DNA from: Aurelia coerulea
Taxonomy: Eukaryota; Cnidaria; Scyphozoa; Semaeostomeae; Ulmaridae
DNA: 64,000 nt
NCBI GenBank assembly: GCA_039566865.1
Contig: CM076949.1
Location: 8,161,501 to 8,225,500, forward strand
Direction of reading: 5' to 3'
The notes below the pieces were generated by a model that did no database searches, was not told the origin of the DNA, and was given only the letters and a program-made list of their open reading frames with translations. Positions 39,871 to 51,589 of this stretch are shown here, in pieces (positions within the stretch are counted from its first letter, which is position 1; every line of letters starts with the position of its first letter). The translations under genes and the position numbers were made by a program.

Positions 39871-40895
39871 TACTTTGATATATGATATGTTAAAATTCGC
39901 TTGATATCTAAATCTAGTGGAACTAATTGATTTAAAACAGTTTCACCGTCTCAACACCGAATTGCTTAGTTCAAAAAAAGTACATCGAATCAATCACAAG
40001 GCTATCATTTGTTGCTTCAACGTATGGGTCAGCAGACTGACGAATTTTCTTTAAGATATCGTGACGAGATTTTGCCACAAGTGGCCAGGAGGTTATCAAC
40101 ATCCGCACAATAATGTATTCGAGTAAGCCTGGCCCTACACCCAGCTCCATTTCGAAAGTTCCTGATGTGCTTGCCCCATCCCTCCAAGCCATTTTACGAC
40201 CAAACTGCAATTGGTCCACCCTCATGCATATCAAGGAGCTCCCAGTTGTGGGCCAACATTTGATGAACAGATGGGTTAATTTGGACCCATGGAAAATGAA
40301 GACATAGGTGGATCATCGTCTCATGGCAGTGCTGCTTGAAACAGTTGACGTCAAGGATATTGCTTTTGTCGACACTTTTCGAAACAGCGAAGCAAACATT
40401 AATCTGGCTAAGAAGGATAAGAATTATACACATGTGTCTTCATTTTCCATACGTCCGAACAGTCCGAATTAACTCATCTGTTCACCAAATGTTGGCCCAT
40501 AACTGGGAGCTCTTTTGAGATGCTTGAGAGTGGACCAATTGCAGTTTGGTCGGAAAGTGGCTTGGAGGCCAGGAACAAGCACATCAGGAAATTTCGAAGT
40601 GGAGCTGGGTGCAGGACTAGGCAAACTTCAGTTAAAGCCAACCTCGAAGACAATATTATGTGGATATTGATAACCTCATGGCCACTTGTGGCAAAATCCC
40701 GTCACGATATCTTTAAGAAAGTCGTCAGTCTGCTGAAGCATACGTTGAAGCAACAAATGATAGCCTTGTGATTGATTCGATGTACTTTTTTTGAACGAAA
40801 CAATTCGGTCTTGAGATGGCGAAACTGTTTTGACTCTATTAGTTCCACTAGATTTAGATATCAAACGAATTTTAACATAGCATATATCAAAGTAT
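39871..40895. mobile_element. 1-kb foldback with two inverted transposase-like fragments
   Basis: 39878-40300 and 40430-40890 are inverted repeats. The plus strand of the right half reads SVHQMLAHNWELL, then SGLEARNKHIRKFRSG and ILITSWPLVAKSRHDIF; the minus strand of the left half carries a shorter mirror. The EARNK...RKFR block recalls the C-terminus of a transposase-like protein repeated in cnidarian and insect genomes (memory, not search). Broken and non-functional. Confidence 0.5.
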
Positions 40896-42539
40896 TAACC
40901 CTATTTTGGTTGGGGGGGGCAAATTTGCCCCCCCCCCTAGTAGACTTTTTGTTATAACTCTGTCAGGATAACTATTATGACCCTGAAACGTTATGACTTT
41001 TTGCTAATACTTATTGTGCAATGACTGAAGAAGTTTCATAAAATATTTTGACAAATGAGGAGGAGGGAGACAATTTTCCGGAAGTGACTCTGTCAAAATC
41101 GCCATTTCTCAAATGTTAATTTTCGCAAAAAAGTAGCAAAATTGCAAAAATTGTGCAAAGATGTTTTGCAGGGTAGTGCTATTTGATGTATTCTATCATA
41201 ATTGTCATGCTTGGATGGAAATTATGCTCCAAATTAAATTTTATCGCATATTTCCTGATTTTGACCTATTTTGCCACTTTTCTTGACCACACAAAGAAAA
41301 ATGCTGACGCAAGCAATAATGACGGCCAATTTTAGGTTAATTTTTATATTTTCGTAAAGTACATAGTAACTAGTGTAACTAGTAAATTTGTATTGTAAAT
41401 TTTTAATGGAATGTAGAAAAGGAAAACAACAACAAACTTCATAACGAATCAAGGAGTGATTTATCCATATCATTCTAAGTCATGATTTATAAAAATCTAC
41501 TAGGAAAATTCAGCTAACGCTGTTTTCACCAACTTCACGACATGATTTCCTCTTTAGGAAACTTTCATGCAAGTTGAAGAGCCAATGTCACCCAAGGCAC
41601 TTTGCGGGCAGTGACGCGGCAATGAGGGTATGCGGGCAATTACCCCCTAATTTTTTCCAAAGATAGTGCTCGAGATTCCTTCACAACCGAAGAGAAAATC
41701 ACAGGGTACAGGTTGGGTAAGAATTTTTCCCGAGAAATGCTAGTGTGTTGCCAAAACTTCCATTTTAGCACTCGTAAATATGGAATCAGGGGAGGCCTTA
41801 TATTTGTAGAGTAACTGTCACAAAATTGTCACGTTTCTTTGTCGCTAATGGCAATCATGATATTGGGAGATCCATTCCAAGCCAAAGTAAAGGGTGAGGC
41901 CCCCAAAATTTTCACGTGGCTTTGCACCAGACTCTCTCAGTTGTAATGCCCCCCCCCCCACTTACTTTTCCCTAACCACGCGACTGTTTGCAGGCGAGCT
42001 ACAATTTCAGGCTATCTTGGAATAAAATTTAGCCTGACAGGAAATTATGGATCCACAGTGCAATCGTTAATTAAACTAAAATTTTCTGTAAGTTCAATTT
42101 GGATCGAATATTTCTTCTTGGGCCAAATTCGATTTTCAGACAATCATGAGTTTCAGTGTGCCCGCAAAGGACCCTGGGTGACAATTGCTCTTCAAGAGCT
42201 TTGTACAATGAAATGCGTGATGGAGCCAACTGTATCAACAGACAAAGGCGATCATTTCTGAAGTGTATAGTTATTTGACCTGGCAAGTAGGTAAAAGAAT
42301 GTTAGCTAAATTTTGTCCACCAGCGTTGAATAATATTCGTTCCATACAAATTTGATATGCAAGTTTTTTTCATCGAAAATACTTGCAATAAATTTCTAAC
42401 AAGCAAACTAATCGCAACTGGAAGACCACTGTAATGCACGGTGGGGGGGGGGGGGTTCTTAAATAGTAAAGGTAACTAGGGATGTGCCGCGAGCAAGGGT
42501 ATACTTTTTCGGACTTCTAGTCTTTTTTTCTATATTCCA
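40896..42539. other. Repeat-rich stretch without genes
   Basis: Holds G/C tracts (40911, 41949, 42442) and partial copies of the MITE at 46575: GGCACTTTGCGGGCA at 41598, and a pair TTTGCAGGCGAGCTACAATT (41989) with CAGTGTGCCCGCAAAGG (42155). No host exon was recognised. Confidence 0.4.
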
Positions 42540-45075
42540 TTAAAAATTTACAATACAATGTTACGGACTACTCTACCACGAACTACTTTACAATACTACA
42601 AGGACGATGCCATGAGGAGCAAAAGACTATGCCTACCCCATGGCATTGTTTAAAAACGCTAACCTACATACAATTTTACATAAATACTACAAACAACTAA
42701 AAAAGAAACTTGGTGGGCACTTGGTGGTTGCATGGCATGTGACTGAAATTTGACATGATCTTAATCAAATCGACCAGTATTGTGGATGAATTGTATAGTA
42801 AGTTCGAGTGTATTCTATTTAGGTCATTAGACAGGTCTTGGTCACCATATAATAAAAGGTGCATCAGAAGATCGTTTGAAAGATTGGTGATTTCAACAAA
42901 TGGTCGTAGTATATCTGAAACTCCAGCGAGAAGATCTCGTCGTTGAATGTCAAATGAAGGGCAAAGCAACAAAAAGTGCTCCGTATCCTCAATACCGTCA
43001 TGCGTTGGGCACATTGGGTTTACGGTGTCCCTGAAATTATGCTTGAATTTGTGAAAGTTTAGTTTGCTGAGACCGACCCTTATTTGGGAAAGATATGATA
43101 GGCCTATTGGGTCATGAATACCAAATACAGGTTTTGGAGGGGGGCGAATTATTGATAGAAGCTTTGTCTTAAAAACAGCAACGGACGGTGCAAGCCTGAC
43201 TTCAGGATCAAGTTTATTCCATTCGGAGATGCAGTTTGGATAGAAGCTAGGATGAAATTTTCTGTTCTTGCCTTTATTCGCCAAATAGCATCCTGATTGC
43301 GAAGGGAGTAATTCGACACATGAATTGGTGGGATTTGCTCCTTTGTATACAACGGGGTGAGATTATTCATAATCTTATAAAACAAAGTCAGGCGTCTACT
43401 CCACCTTCGGGAACTTAGTGACTCCCAGCCAAGCTCTGTGTAAAGCTTTTCACGTGATGTTCCCCTCCATGTCCCTGTTACAGCAAGAGCAGCAGAATAT
43501 TGAACAGACTCTAGTTTTTCCATTAGATTTGGTAGTATGATGTTTTGACTGAATTCACATACTTTAGATTGAATATGATAGATAACGTCTCCGTAGTCCA
43601 GGTGGGGTCGTACATAGAGCTTATATAATTCGTTCAGGGTATGTCTGGGCAGATATTTGGAGAGATATTTTAGTAGACCAATGCCCTTTCTCGTTTTAGA
43701 GATAGCAGATTTAACCTGAGCTGAGAAAGAAAGCTTTGAGTCCAGGATAATACCTAGATGTTTATGTTCATTTACTTTTTTAACGGGTATGTTATTAAAG
43801 AGGATAACGGGGTGATCTATTTCATTTCTTTTCTTTGAAAGTAGCAATTCGACAGCTTGTTTTTGTGGATCGGGATTAAATGACATCCTCCAATCATAGG
43901 CCCACTGACTTATCAACTCCAGGTCATGGTTCATATCCTCGGCAGCTGTATTAGGTTCTTGAACTACCGTAAAAAGTTTGACGTTACATTTCAAGTCAGA
44001 GGTGAGATCGTTGATGTACACAAGGAAAAACAATGGTCCTAATATAGAACCTTGAGGCACTCCTGCTAAAATATCTCCCCAATTAGAACATTGTCCGTTC
44101 AAAACTGTTCGCTGCTTCCGATCCTTAAGAAAACTTTGGATAAAAGAAAGAAGTTGTCCTGAGACGGCACATCGTTTTAGTTTATAAATGAGACCATCAT
44201 GCCATACTCTGTCAAATGCTTTGGAAATATCAAGATACACGGAACGAACATCTAGAGGAGGGTTACAGTCAAAAGCCTCAAAAATAGTATGCGTTATTGA
44301 AATTAATTGGTTGACTGTTGAGTCACCCGGGCGAAAACCAGATTAATTGGGATTAAGTAAGTCACACGAAACAAGATGCGTGTATAGGGAATTATACATG
44401 AGTTTTTCAAGCATCTTTCCAAAAATTGGCAGAAGAGAAATAGTTGTTCTTTACATTTTTTTTCATTTTTCTTATGAACAGGGACTACATTTGCACACTT
44501 CCAAGTTTCGGGAAATATGCCACGTCTCAAACAATTTGTGAATATGATCATGGGCGATAGGACACCAAGTGTGTGCCACCTTAACGTTATTTTGGTAGCG
44601 AGCCACCTTAATCAATTGCTTTTAGTGTTTTTGCCTATTTTTACTTGGTAGTGAGCCACCTTGTCGCGGTTTTGCCATTTTGAAATTTTTGGTAGTGAGC
44701 CACCTTGGATCTGCACTTAAGGTGGCTCACTACCAAAAATTTCAAAATGGCAAAACCGCGACAAGGTGGCTCACTACCAAGTAAAAATAGGCAAAAACAC
44801 TAAAAGCAATTGATTAAGGTGGCTCGCTACCAAAATAACGTTAAGGTGGCACACACTTGGTGTCCTATCGCCCATGATATGATCTTAAGAGGAGTAACTA
44901 ATGAGACATCGCTTAGTTTTATCATTCTTATAAAAATTTCATCCCAACCATGTGCTTTGTTAGGATTAAGTGATCTTATGATTTCCAGTATTTCTTCCTC
45001 AGAGATGACAAAGTCACTTATTGATATAGGATTTCCTGGGGTTTCGAGAGGAATTTCACTACCTGTTTCTATTTT
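42540..45075 (-). pseudogene. LINE reverse transcriptase, frameshifted and split by a MITE
   Basis: Minus-strand order: EEEILEIIRSLNPNKAHGWD (about 45010), the finger segment FPETWKCANVVPVHKKN, a frameshift near 44450, then the palm MYLDISKAFDRVWHDGLIYK (44240), AGVPQGSILGPLFFLVYIND, and a tail through ARPHLDYGDVIY-like sequence to NPMCPTHDGIEDTEHFLLLC. The position of the YADD motif is poorly preserved (VKLFTVVQEPN in this frame), so the active site is lost. A frameshift near 43280 joins the two tail frames. The MITE at 44549-44876 cuts the finger region. CR1/jockey-like; 5' truncated at about 45075. Confidence 0.85.
44549..44876. mobile_element. 328-bp near-perfect palindromic MITE with 7-bp duplication
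   Basis: Arms of about 157 bp are apparently identical in reverse complement around a 12-bp centre (GGATCTGCACTT region). Ends are CATGGGCGATAGG and CCTATCGCCCATG. ATATGAT is duplicated exactly (44542-44548, 44877-44883), inside the LINE finger domain. GGTAGTGAGCCACCTT recurs within each arm. Perfect arms imply a recent insertion or ongoing arm homogenisation. Confidence 0.9.
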
Positions 45076-45119
45076 CGCCTACAACATGTTTCTATTTTCG
45101 CCTATTTTCGCATACAATT

Positions 45120-45395
45120 TTCGCCTACAACGGTCTAGCCAAGAGTATCATTTTTGACAATACTGGTCTAGCAAACGGTCATGATATCATATTTGGTACA
45201 AATTTGACAATATTTGTCCAGAAAATGGCCAAAATAGGTCTAGCCAAGGGTACCATTTTCGTAAAAATTGGTCCAGAGAATGGTCAAATTGGTCTAGCCA
45301 CGGGTAGCATTTTCGTAAAAGTTAGTCTAGCCAACGGTACCATTTTGAATATGCTCGCGGCAGACCCCTATCCAAAATTTGGCAAAGAACCCCCC
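45120..45395 (+). repeat. TAGACCAAT-type element, second copy
   Basis: Degenerate units such as GGTCTAGCCAAGGGTACCAT, ending GCTCGCGGCAGACCCCTATC and a C-tract, are the reverse complement of 12200-12416. The interior design (short units around a G/C tract) resembles the G-tract elements at 21742 and 52413. Confidence 0.6.
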
Positions 45396-45993
45396 CCCCC
45401 GTGCTGCAATGTAAATTTGAAGATGACTAAATAAAGACAGCAAGATAACAAAGAATTGATATTTTTTAGAAATGTAGGTAGAAACTGTCGGTATTTTGAG
45501 TTGACAACCAAAATTTCCGCCCGCCGCCAGTAGAAAGTACAAATTTGCTACTAATACTCCACACCACTGCGATGAAGGATACAGCACTATATTTCAAGCT
45601 GAATAATAACCGGAAGGTGATTTTGCATATCAACATTACATTTGAATATTGAGTAACAAACCAAACTAACTCGTATCTAGGCTTGCCCCAAGTCTATCTC
45701 TTCATGTCGTCTTTACAGTTCCCTTTTCGGTAGTCCTTGATACTGTTCCCTTTTCGGTAGTTCCTGAATCCGCCTTCAACGTTGCAGAAGCTTGATGGAA
45801 TGTTGGAATGGCGGATCCGAGGGAATGGTCTGAAGACAGAAGAGATAGATTTGGGGCAAATCTAAATTGCATCCTACAGCGCGTGCTCTAACAGCACCAT
45901 TTCAAACTTCCACTTGTCTGAGGTTCAGAGCAGCAAAAAAAGGTATTTGAGGAAAAGTTTAAGAATGAACTGGTAAGAAGTTAGATTCATTAA

Positions 45994-46566
45994 CCCTATC
46001 TCACCTGGGGGGGGGGGTGGATTCCACCCCCCCAACCAAACTTTTATTCGCCTATGCTAGAATATGCAATGCAGGATGCCAAGACTCCGCTACTTTGACT
46101 TTATATCTATACTGTATCGAATGATGAAAATTTCAAGATGCTAAATATAGCCTTGTATCCATGGCAACCAATGTTTTACTGTGTAGTCAACAAAATTTGT
46201 ATACTTTTTTTTTAATTGTTGCAAATTTTAATCCCAAATATATGCAAAATTATACTTACACATGTATTTGATGATATCCAACTCAATTTGAAACAAAAGA
46301 TTTCAATTTAGTGCCTCATTTCATTGTTTCAATCATGTTGGTAACAATCATGATAATCATAACTTAAAATCTTCTTATTGTCATAGCAACGAGAACAATA
46401 GAGATAATTTGAATTAATCATGTGATTTTGATTGTTTGCATCAAAGTATATATATTTACCTATTCTAAAGATTGTAGCTACTACGACAGCGAAGAAAAAG
46501 AGGGGGGGTGGAATCCACCCCCCCCCTCAGGTATTGACCGCTTCAAAACGCCCAGGTGAGATAGGG
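45994..46566. mobile_element. 573-bp piggyBac-like MITE (TTAA target)
   Basis: CCCTATCTCACCTGGG at 45994 mirrors CCCAGGTGAGATAGGG ending at 46566, flanked by TTAA at 45990-45993 and 46567-46570. TTAA duplication with CCC-starting ends is the piggyBac signature. Subterminal GGTGGATTCCACCCCCC dyads are present. No transposase. 45396-45989 shows nothing recognised. Confidence 0.75.
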
Positions 46567-46574
46567 TTAAAGAG

Positions 46575-46815
46575 CCATTGTCATCCAGGATCCTTTGCAG
46601 GCACGCTGCAATTCCAGACTGTCTGAACATCAAATTTGGGCTATGTGGAGGATAAGGCTCCACACTGCATTAGTTGAACAGATAAGGAAACCTTTACTTT
46701 AATTGAATGTTTTATCAGCTCAACAACAACTGTGTCGATCCATGTTTCCTTTTTTGGCCAAGTTTGATCTTTAGACAGTCTGAAATTGCAGTGTACCCGC
46801 AAAGGTTCCTTCATT
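46575..46815. mobile_element. 240-bp MITE next to the 3' end of the VWA5A-like gene
   Basis: CAGGATCCTTTGCAGGCACG, CTGCAATTCCAGACTGTCTG and further matches near the left pair with CAGACAGTCTGAAATTGCAG-like sequence and CCCGCAAAGGTTCC at the right. A relative is at 41975-42180. It ends about 20 bp past the stop codon of the gene. Confidence 0.6.
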
Positions 46816-46835
46816 CATAAACTAATAATGTCAAT

Positions 46836-49457
46836 TTAATTTTCCACCAGGTTTTTTGCCTTCTCTAATACAGATGTCATCATTTGATCATCTTTCAAGA
46901 TTTTGCGTAAATATGCCATTGATTTGAGTACAACCAATTCCCAGAGGACTTCTTTATCTTGCATCTTTAATTTCATTATTTGGATTGCAATAGCTGTAAA
47001 CCATATTGTTGTTCCAGTTGTCGCTGCTGAATCTTCTGTTGTTGTTGTTGTTGTTGTTGTTGCTTTATCTAAGGAGGTTAACTCTGTCGGCTTTGTATGT
47101 TCTATCTCTGCTTTCGTTTTCGCCAAAAGCTTCTCAAATATACCTGACCATGCGAAGGCACCTTCAAATGACTGTTGATCTAAAAGGGGAGTGAGGAGGT
47201 CTTTCGTGTTGGCATATGTTGCACGAGATTGTTGCACAGATGTGGCACCAGATGAGATTGCAGATGCCTTTGAAGGATTTGTCATTGGTGGTGGACAAGC
47301 AGTGGCAGGGAGAAGGGAAGGGATCGAACTCATTTGACAAGAGGGAGGGGGAGGTGGAAGAATCAAACTGGCAGAATTTCGAGATGGGGCAGGGGGAGGG
47401 ATCCAACTGGCATGATGTCGAGAAGGGGCAGGGGGAGGGATCGAAGGGGCAAGACTAGAGGAAGGGGGAGGAGGAGGGGGAGGGCTCGAAAACATCATGG
47501 GAACCGACCTCGTTCTGGGGGCTGATCTCATTACCATCTTCTTCCCCAATTTCTTGCGAGCTTCAAAAATATCATACTCCTCATCTCCATACCCAAATGG
47601 TATTTGATTTGGAATAATCATTTTCATAGCTCCTTGAAATTCTTCTTCAGGACCTCCAGTGTCAACCCCAACAAAACTTGTGAATTTCGAGGCTAAATGA
47701 TACTTCGTAGCCAAACTGATGACTTTTTCCTTTAATCCATCGGTATTTCTTCTTTCCTCTAGTCCCTGGATAACCTTTCTTGCAGCAAGGCGATGCAAGA
47801 TGTTTGCTGAAAAATCCAAGGTATCTTCTTTTGATATTTGGATGACGTGGCTGAAAGGGCCATCGGGGCTCTCAGCTGAAAGAGTAACAGCTGCTGGGAT
47901 TGTAGAACCATCAAACTTTCGGTAAAACAGCATACGACTACCATCATGTAATGGTGGAAGGCTTGTCGGTACATCAGTTTGACCCTTTTCATCCACAGCC
48001 TGTCCTGAACGATCTTGCCACCATAATCTAACTTCTCTCATGTATGGTTGCAAAGCATTCTTCAGAAGCTGTAGGACCTTTGGACGTAAATCTTCATTGT
48101 AAGTAGTAAACTCTGCCGTTCCACCGCCAACTCTGGCCAGGCCCTTGACCAAATACCTCGATGCAGCAGACCCGATGCCAAGCGAATATACCCTGCATAG
48201 ATGTGCATGCTTGCCAACAAGACTTAGTACAGAATCCTCGTTGCTTACTTCACCATCAGTGAGGACAATGATTTGGCGTAAAAGTCCACTGTTTGACTTC
48301 TCATTGAAAATTTTTTCCAATGGTGCATATATTTCGGTTCCTCCCATGTTAGCTGTCATTCGTCTAACAGAGTCAAGCGCTTTCTTCATTGAAATTTCGC
48401 TGTACTCCTGGCTGCCATTTTGAAACATTGATATAGAGGAAGAACCAAAACTAACTATGTTGAAGAAACAACTCGTGGGCAAGGAGCGTATAAAGTATTC
48501 TAATGCAAGTTTCGCTTTGTCCATGCTGCTCCCACTCATTGATCCAGATCTGTCCACAAGAAATATTACTTCTTTAGGGTCATCTTGAGCTTCAATGCAT
48601 GGAACGAATGATACCATGACAACAGCATCTTCATCGACGCCATCTTGGCCCTTCTCAACAAAAGCAACGGGCTTCGTTGCATCTTCGCATTGAATAAGAA
48701 CAACTAAATCACGGTCCATCTCTGTTGTATTTCCCCCAGCCAAAGATGTTTTTGCGATAAAGGTGCCATTGGAGAATTTTGATCCTCCTTCTTGATCTGC
48801 GATGTTGTGCGAGGGACTTGATATGGCTTTTATTCTGCTTTTCATTATCGCGGTAACTTCAACTTCCAATGGAGCCGGTGAGATTTGTCTGTACGGAATG
48901 CTCGAAATTTCTTCCCCAGACTCATCCGTCGATGAATTCACGAAAGTATTCTCTTGAGGGCAATAACGGGGCGCAATCGTTGTTGGGATCGTTAGACGAA
49001 TCTTTCCATTATCAACTGGCAACTCGATGACGTATTTCATAGTGATAACAGCTTCTGCTTTAGGCTTAAGCTGGCCTATTTGTATGTTGAAGATGTCGGG
49101 CCTATGTTGCTCCATCAAAATGGCCGTTTTGTTTGCTTTCTTTGCAGCTTCGTATTCTTTCTTCGCCGTCACTTTTTCTTTTGACTCTGACTTGATGATT
49201 CTGCCATCGACATTTGCCGTGAACTCCACAACTGCCGCACCATCTTCAGTTGGAAAGAAGTAAACAGCCTCAACAGGCAAGCTTTCCTCGTTTGTATATT
49301 TCTGTTCAATGCATACCTCGGCTACAAAACCAATCACACTCGCTTTCACGCTGACCTTTTTCAAAGGAAATGTAACCCTGATACTTTCTGTCCAGCCATA
49401 CAGACCATGGAGTAGATTTTCATTTGGATTTGAGTCTGCAACGAAAAATAACTTCAT
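46836..49457 (-). CDS. VIT and vWA domain protein (VWA5A-like), single long exon
   Basis: 873 codons. Residues about 18-165 are a VIT domain (FPLKKVSVKASVIGFVAEV, YFFPTEDGAAVVEF). Residues about 296-470 are a vWA domain with a complete metal-ion site: D302-x-S304-x-S306, T374 (GGTEIY) and D401 (LTDGEVS). Then a region to about 600, a Pro-rich stretch (658-724), a Thr run (800-807) and a C-terminal helical block (WFTAIAIQIMKLK...LVVLKSMAYLRKIL) like the tail of VWA5A and PARP4 proteins. vWA domains bind protein ligands through the metal site; VWA5A-type proteins are intracellular and of unsettled function. Met1 follows a TGA directly. TTATTTTTCGTTGCAG ending at 49441 is a good splice acceptor, so an upstream first exon is possible and residues 1-7 may be intron. 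No intron interrupts the remaining 2.6 kb. Confidence 0.85.
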   Translation of the reverse strand: MKLFFVADSNPNENLLHGLYGWTESIRVTFPLKKVSVKASVIGFVAEVCIEQKYTNEESLPVEAVYFFPTEDGAAVVEFTANVDGRIIKSESKEKVTAKKEYEAAKKANKTAILMEQHRPDIFNIQIGQLKPKAEAVITMKYVIELPVDNGKIRLTIPTTIAPRYCPQENTFVNSSTDESGEEISSIPYRQISPAPLEVEVTAIMKSRIKAISSPSHNIADQEGGSKFSNGTFIAKTSLAGGNTTEMDRDLVVLIQCEDATKPVAFVEKGQDGVDEDAVVMVSFVPCIEAQDDPKEVIFLVDRSGSMSGSSMDKAKLALEYFIRSLPTSCFFNIVSFGSSSISMFQNGSQEYSEISMKKALDSVRRMTANMGGTEIYAPLEKIFNEKSNSGLLRQIIVLTDGEVSNEDSVLSLVGKHAHLCRVYSLGIGSAASRYLVKGLARVGGGTAEFTTYNEDLRPKVLQLLKNALQPYMREVRLWWQDRSGQAVDEKGQTDVPTSLPPLHDGSRMLFYRKFDGSTIPAAVTLSAESPDGPFSHVIQISKEDTLDFSANILHRLAARKVIQGLEERRNTDGLKEKVISLATKYHLASKFTSFVGVDTGGPEEEFQGAMKMIIPNQIPFGYGDEEYDIFEARKKLGKKMVMRSAPRTRSVPMMFSSPPPPPPPSSSLAPSIPPPAPSRHHASWIPPPAPSRNSASLILPPPPPSCQMSSIPSLLPATACPPPMTNPSKASAISSGATSVQQSRATYANTKDLLTPLLDQQSFEGAFAWSGIFEKLLAKTKAEIEHTKPTELTSLDKATTTTTTTTEDSAATTGTTIWFTAIAIQIMKLKMQDKEVLWELVVLKSMAYLRKILKDDQMMTSVLEKAKNLVEN

Positions 49458-49596
49458 TCAACATTGATATGGGTTGTATTGCAGCAAGGAACGTGTCCTT
49501 TGATAAGGAGATTTCTTTACGCTGATGGTTGCGTTGTTTCTTCAATCGACTCTCCTGTCATCGAAGAATTGAAATTAAGATGTGGTTCTTTCAAAA

Positions 49597-51416
49597 GGGT
49601 GTCCCGAAAAAAGATGCCCCGTTTCTGTGGCTGCTGTGTAGGAGCTACAGCTTAATTGTTTCGGTTTTACGCAGTTACGCAGTTGCATATATGAGGCTGC
49701 AACTTAGAATTGAAGTCAATCTGACAAGTGGTTGTTGATTTATGGCAGAGGAAAGGCAAAATAAGTGGTTGCTTCAAATACAGCACTTGTATTGTTCTCA
49801 TTCAGTGTGAAAATCAAGTGAGTTTCGAAAGGAAGGATTTTGGCGTTGTATTCACATTTTTCTGCATTGGTCAAAGGATTTTCTACATAGTGTTCTCTTA
49901 CAGACAAACAACACGAGCAATCTAGCCAGATATTGATAAAGATACAGAAACAAAATTTGAATTCAATTATAGCACCCTTTATTTAAGATTAAATTAATTT
50001 TGACAGTGCTTGAGGATAACAGAAGCTGTGCTTGTGAAGCAAGTCATTATTTTGCCTCTCCTCTTCCATAGATAAGCAACCACCAGTTAGATTGACTCTT
50101 GACTCAAGTAATGTCTCAAACTCTAAGCTGAAGCATGTCTTCATTTTTCAATATTTCTGCAAGCCAGCCTCGTGAATCTAGAGGGTTGGTTTACAGGGGG
50201 CCGTGTCAATTGTCAAAAACTTCAAATATCATGATTCAACTAAAATAAAAAGGCCTTGAATAAAATTTACTTCTATATTTACAATATAAAACTGGAGAAT
50301 TAATAGAATTAGGCTGAGAGAGGCAAATTATTTTTGAAAATGCTAAGAGAGGGTGCGCGTTTGACATCCAAAGGCAATTTATTCCAAGTCTTTGCAGCCC
50401 GGAAAGATATAGCTCTCTGCCTACTGCAAGTTTTCTTCCTTGGAGCGAGGACATCGGCAGTGGCAATGAACACATTCATACTGATACCAAGCGCAGAATT
50501 TTTCTTGAAAAGATTTGAAAGATACCTGGGTGCAAGACCTAATAATGCTTTGTATGTAATAGTAGCTGTCTCGCTTTTACTCATATCCGTAACTGTTGGG
50601 CAATTTAATTCCTTATTCAAATTTGAGGTGGATACATCATAGCTGCAATTGGTGACAATTCTTGCAGCTTGATTTTGCAGTTTTATGGTTTGCAATCTAG
50701 TTTCACTGCTGCCTCCCCAAACAGAACAGTAGTAACGGAAATGTGGCTTTATGATGCCATGATACATTTTGATTAACGTATCTTTAAGTACGAATTTTTT
50801 GGCATATTTAAAAAATTTTTAGAGCATGAGATGTTTTCCCACATAATAATTTCGTGTTCTTGTCCCAAGCAAGGCTATCATCAAGTTGAACTCCTACATA
50901 TCTTATATTTTTAACGATGTCAATTTCAGTGCCATCAATAACAAATTATGGGGTCTCTACTTTATGGTCAACAATCTTGTTTAGGTTTGTTCGAGAACCT
51001 ACAACAATAGACTGTGTCTTTATGGCATTTAGTGACAGTTTGTTCCATTGTTACCATTCCCTTAGTCAATCGAGATCACTTTTAAGTGCATCATTCAAAT
51101 CGTTGATATTTTTCACAGAATGTGAAATACTTCTGTCATTAGCATACATTGTCACATTGCATTTACAAAGAGAGAGCGGGAGATCGTAAACATAAATTAG
51201 GAAGAGGAGTGGACGAAGACATTAATCCTGTGGTACTCCGCAATAAACCTTCCATAGACTTGAGGATGTTCTATCAATCTTGCAAAATTGAGATCGGTTT
51301 GGAAATAGGACTTGAACCAAGAATGCTCATAAACTTGTGTAAACAACTAGACCATTGAAACTACAGCTCCTCCACAGCATCCACACAAAAAAGACACAAT
51401 TCGTTTGGGACACACT
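49597..51416. mobile_element. Inverted-repeat pair of the CCGGGTG type around a LINE fragment
   Basis: GGGTGTCCCGAAAAAAGATG at 49596 and GGAGCTACAGCTTAATTG further in mirror CTACAGCTCCTCCACAGC and TTTGGGACACAC ending at about 51416. The arms are short (about 70 bp) and imperfect. Between them is the LINE fragment at 50260-51340, apparently nested. Confidence 0.5.
50260..51340 (-). pseudogene. LINE reverse transcriptase fragment with mutated catalytic motif
   Basis: Minus strand: a GVPQ motif followed by a stop, RPLLFLIYVYDLPLS, then MYANDRS where the catalytic YADD should stand (Asp to Asn), LSLNAIKTQSIVVGS, IRYVGVQLDDSLAWD, and from 50767 the open tail MYHGIIKPHFRYYCSVWG to KTWNKLPLDVKRAPS. 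Several stops upstream. Dead on both frame and active-site grounds. Confidence 0.8.
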
Positions 51417-51589
51417 GTAGGAATTTCCTTCATACTCCCATTGGTGAAGAGACTTGTTTTTATTGGAGAACAGATTTTACCCCAAAACTAACAAATTAAG
51501 GAGGAACGGAAACAATATTTGTTTAATTTACGTGGAACAATTGTAAATCCCACTGAAATTTGAAGCTGATGAGGCTATTTAGAAATCCT

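Noticed and set aside
47216..47525. Plus-strand Gly/Arg-rich frames
   Set aside because: They are antisense read-throughs of the proline-rich and poly-Thr regions of the VWA5A-like gene.
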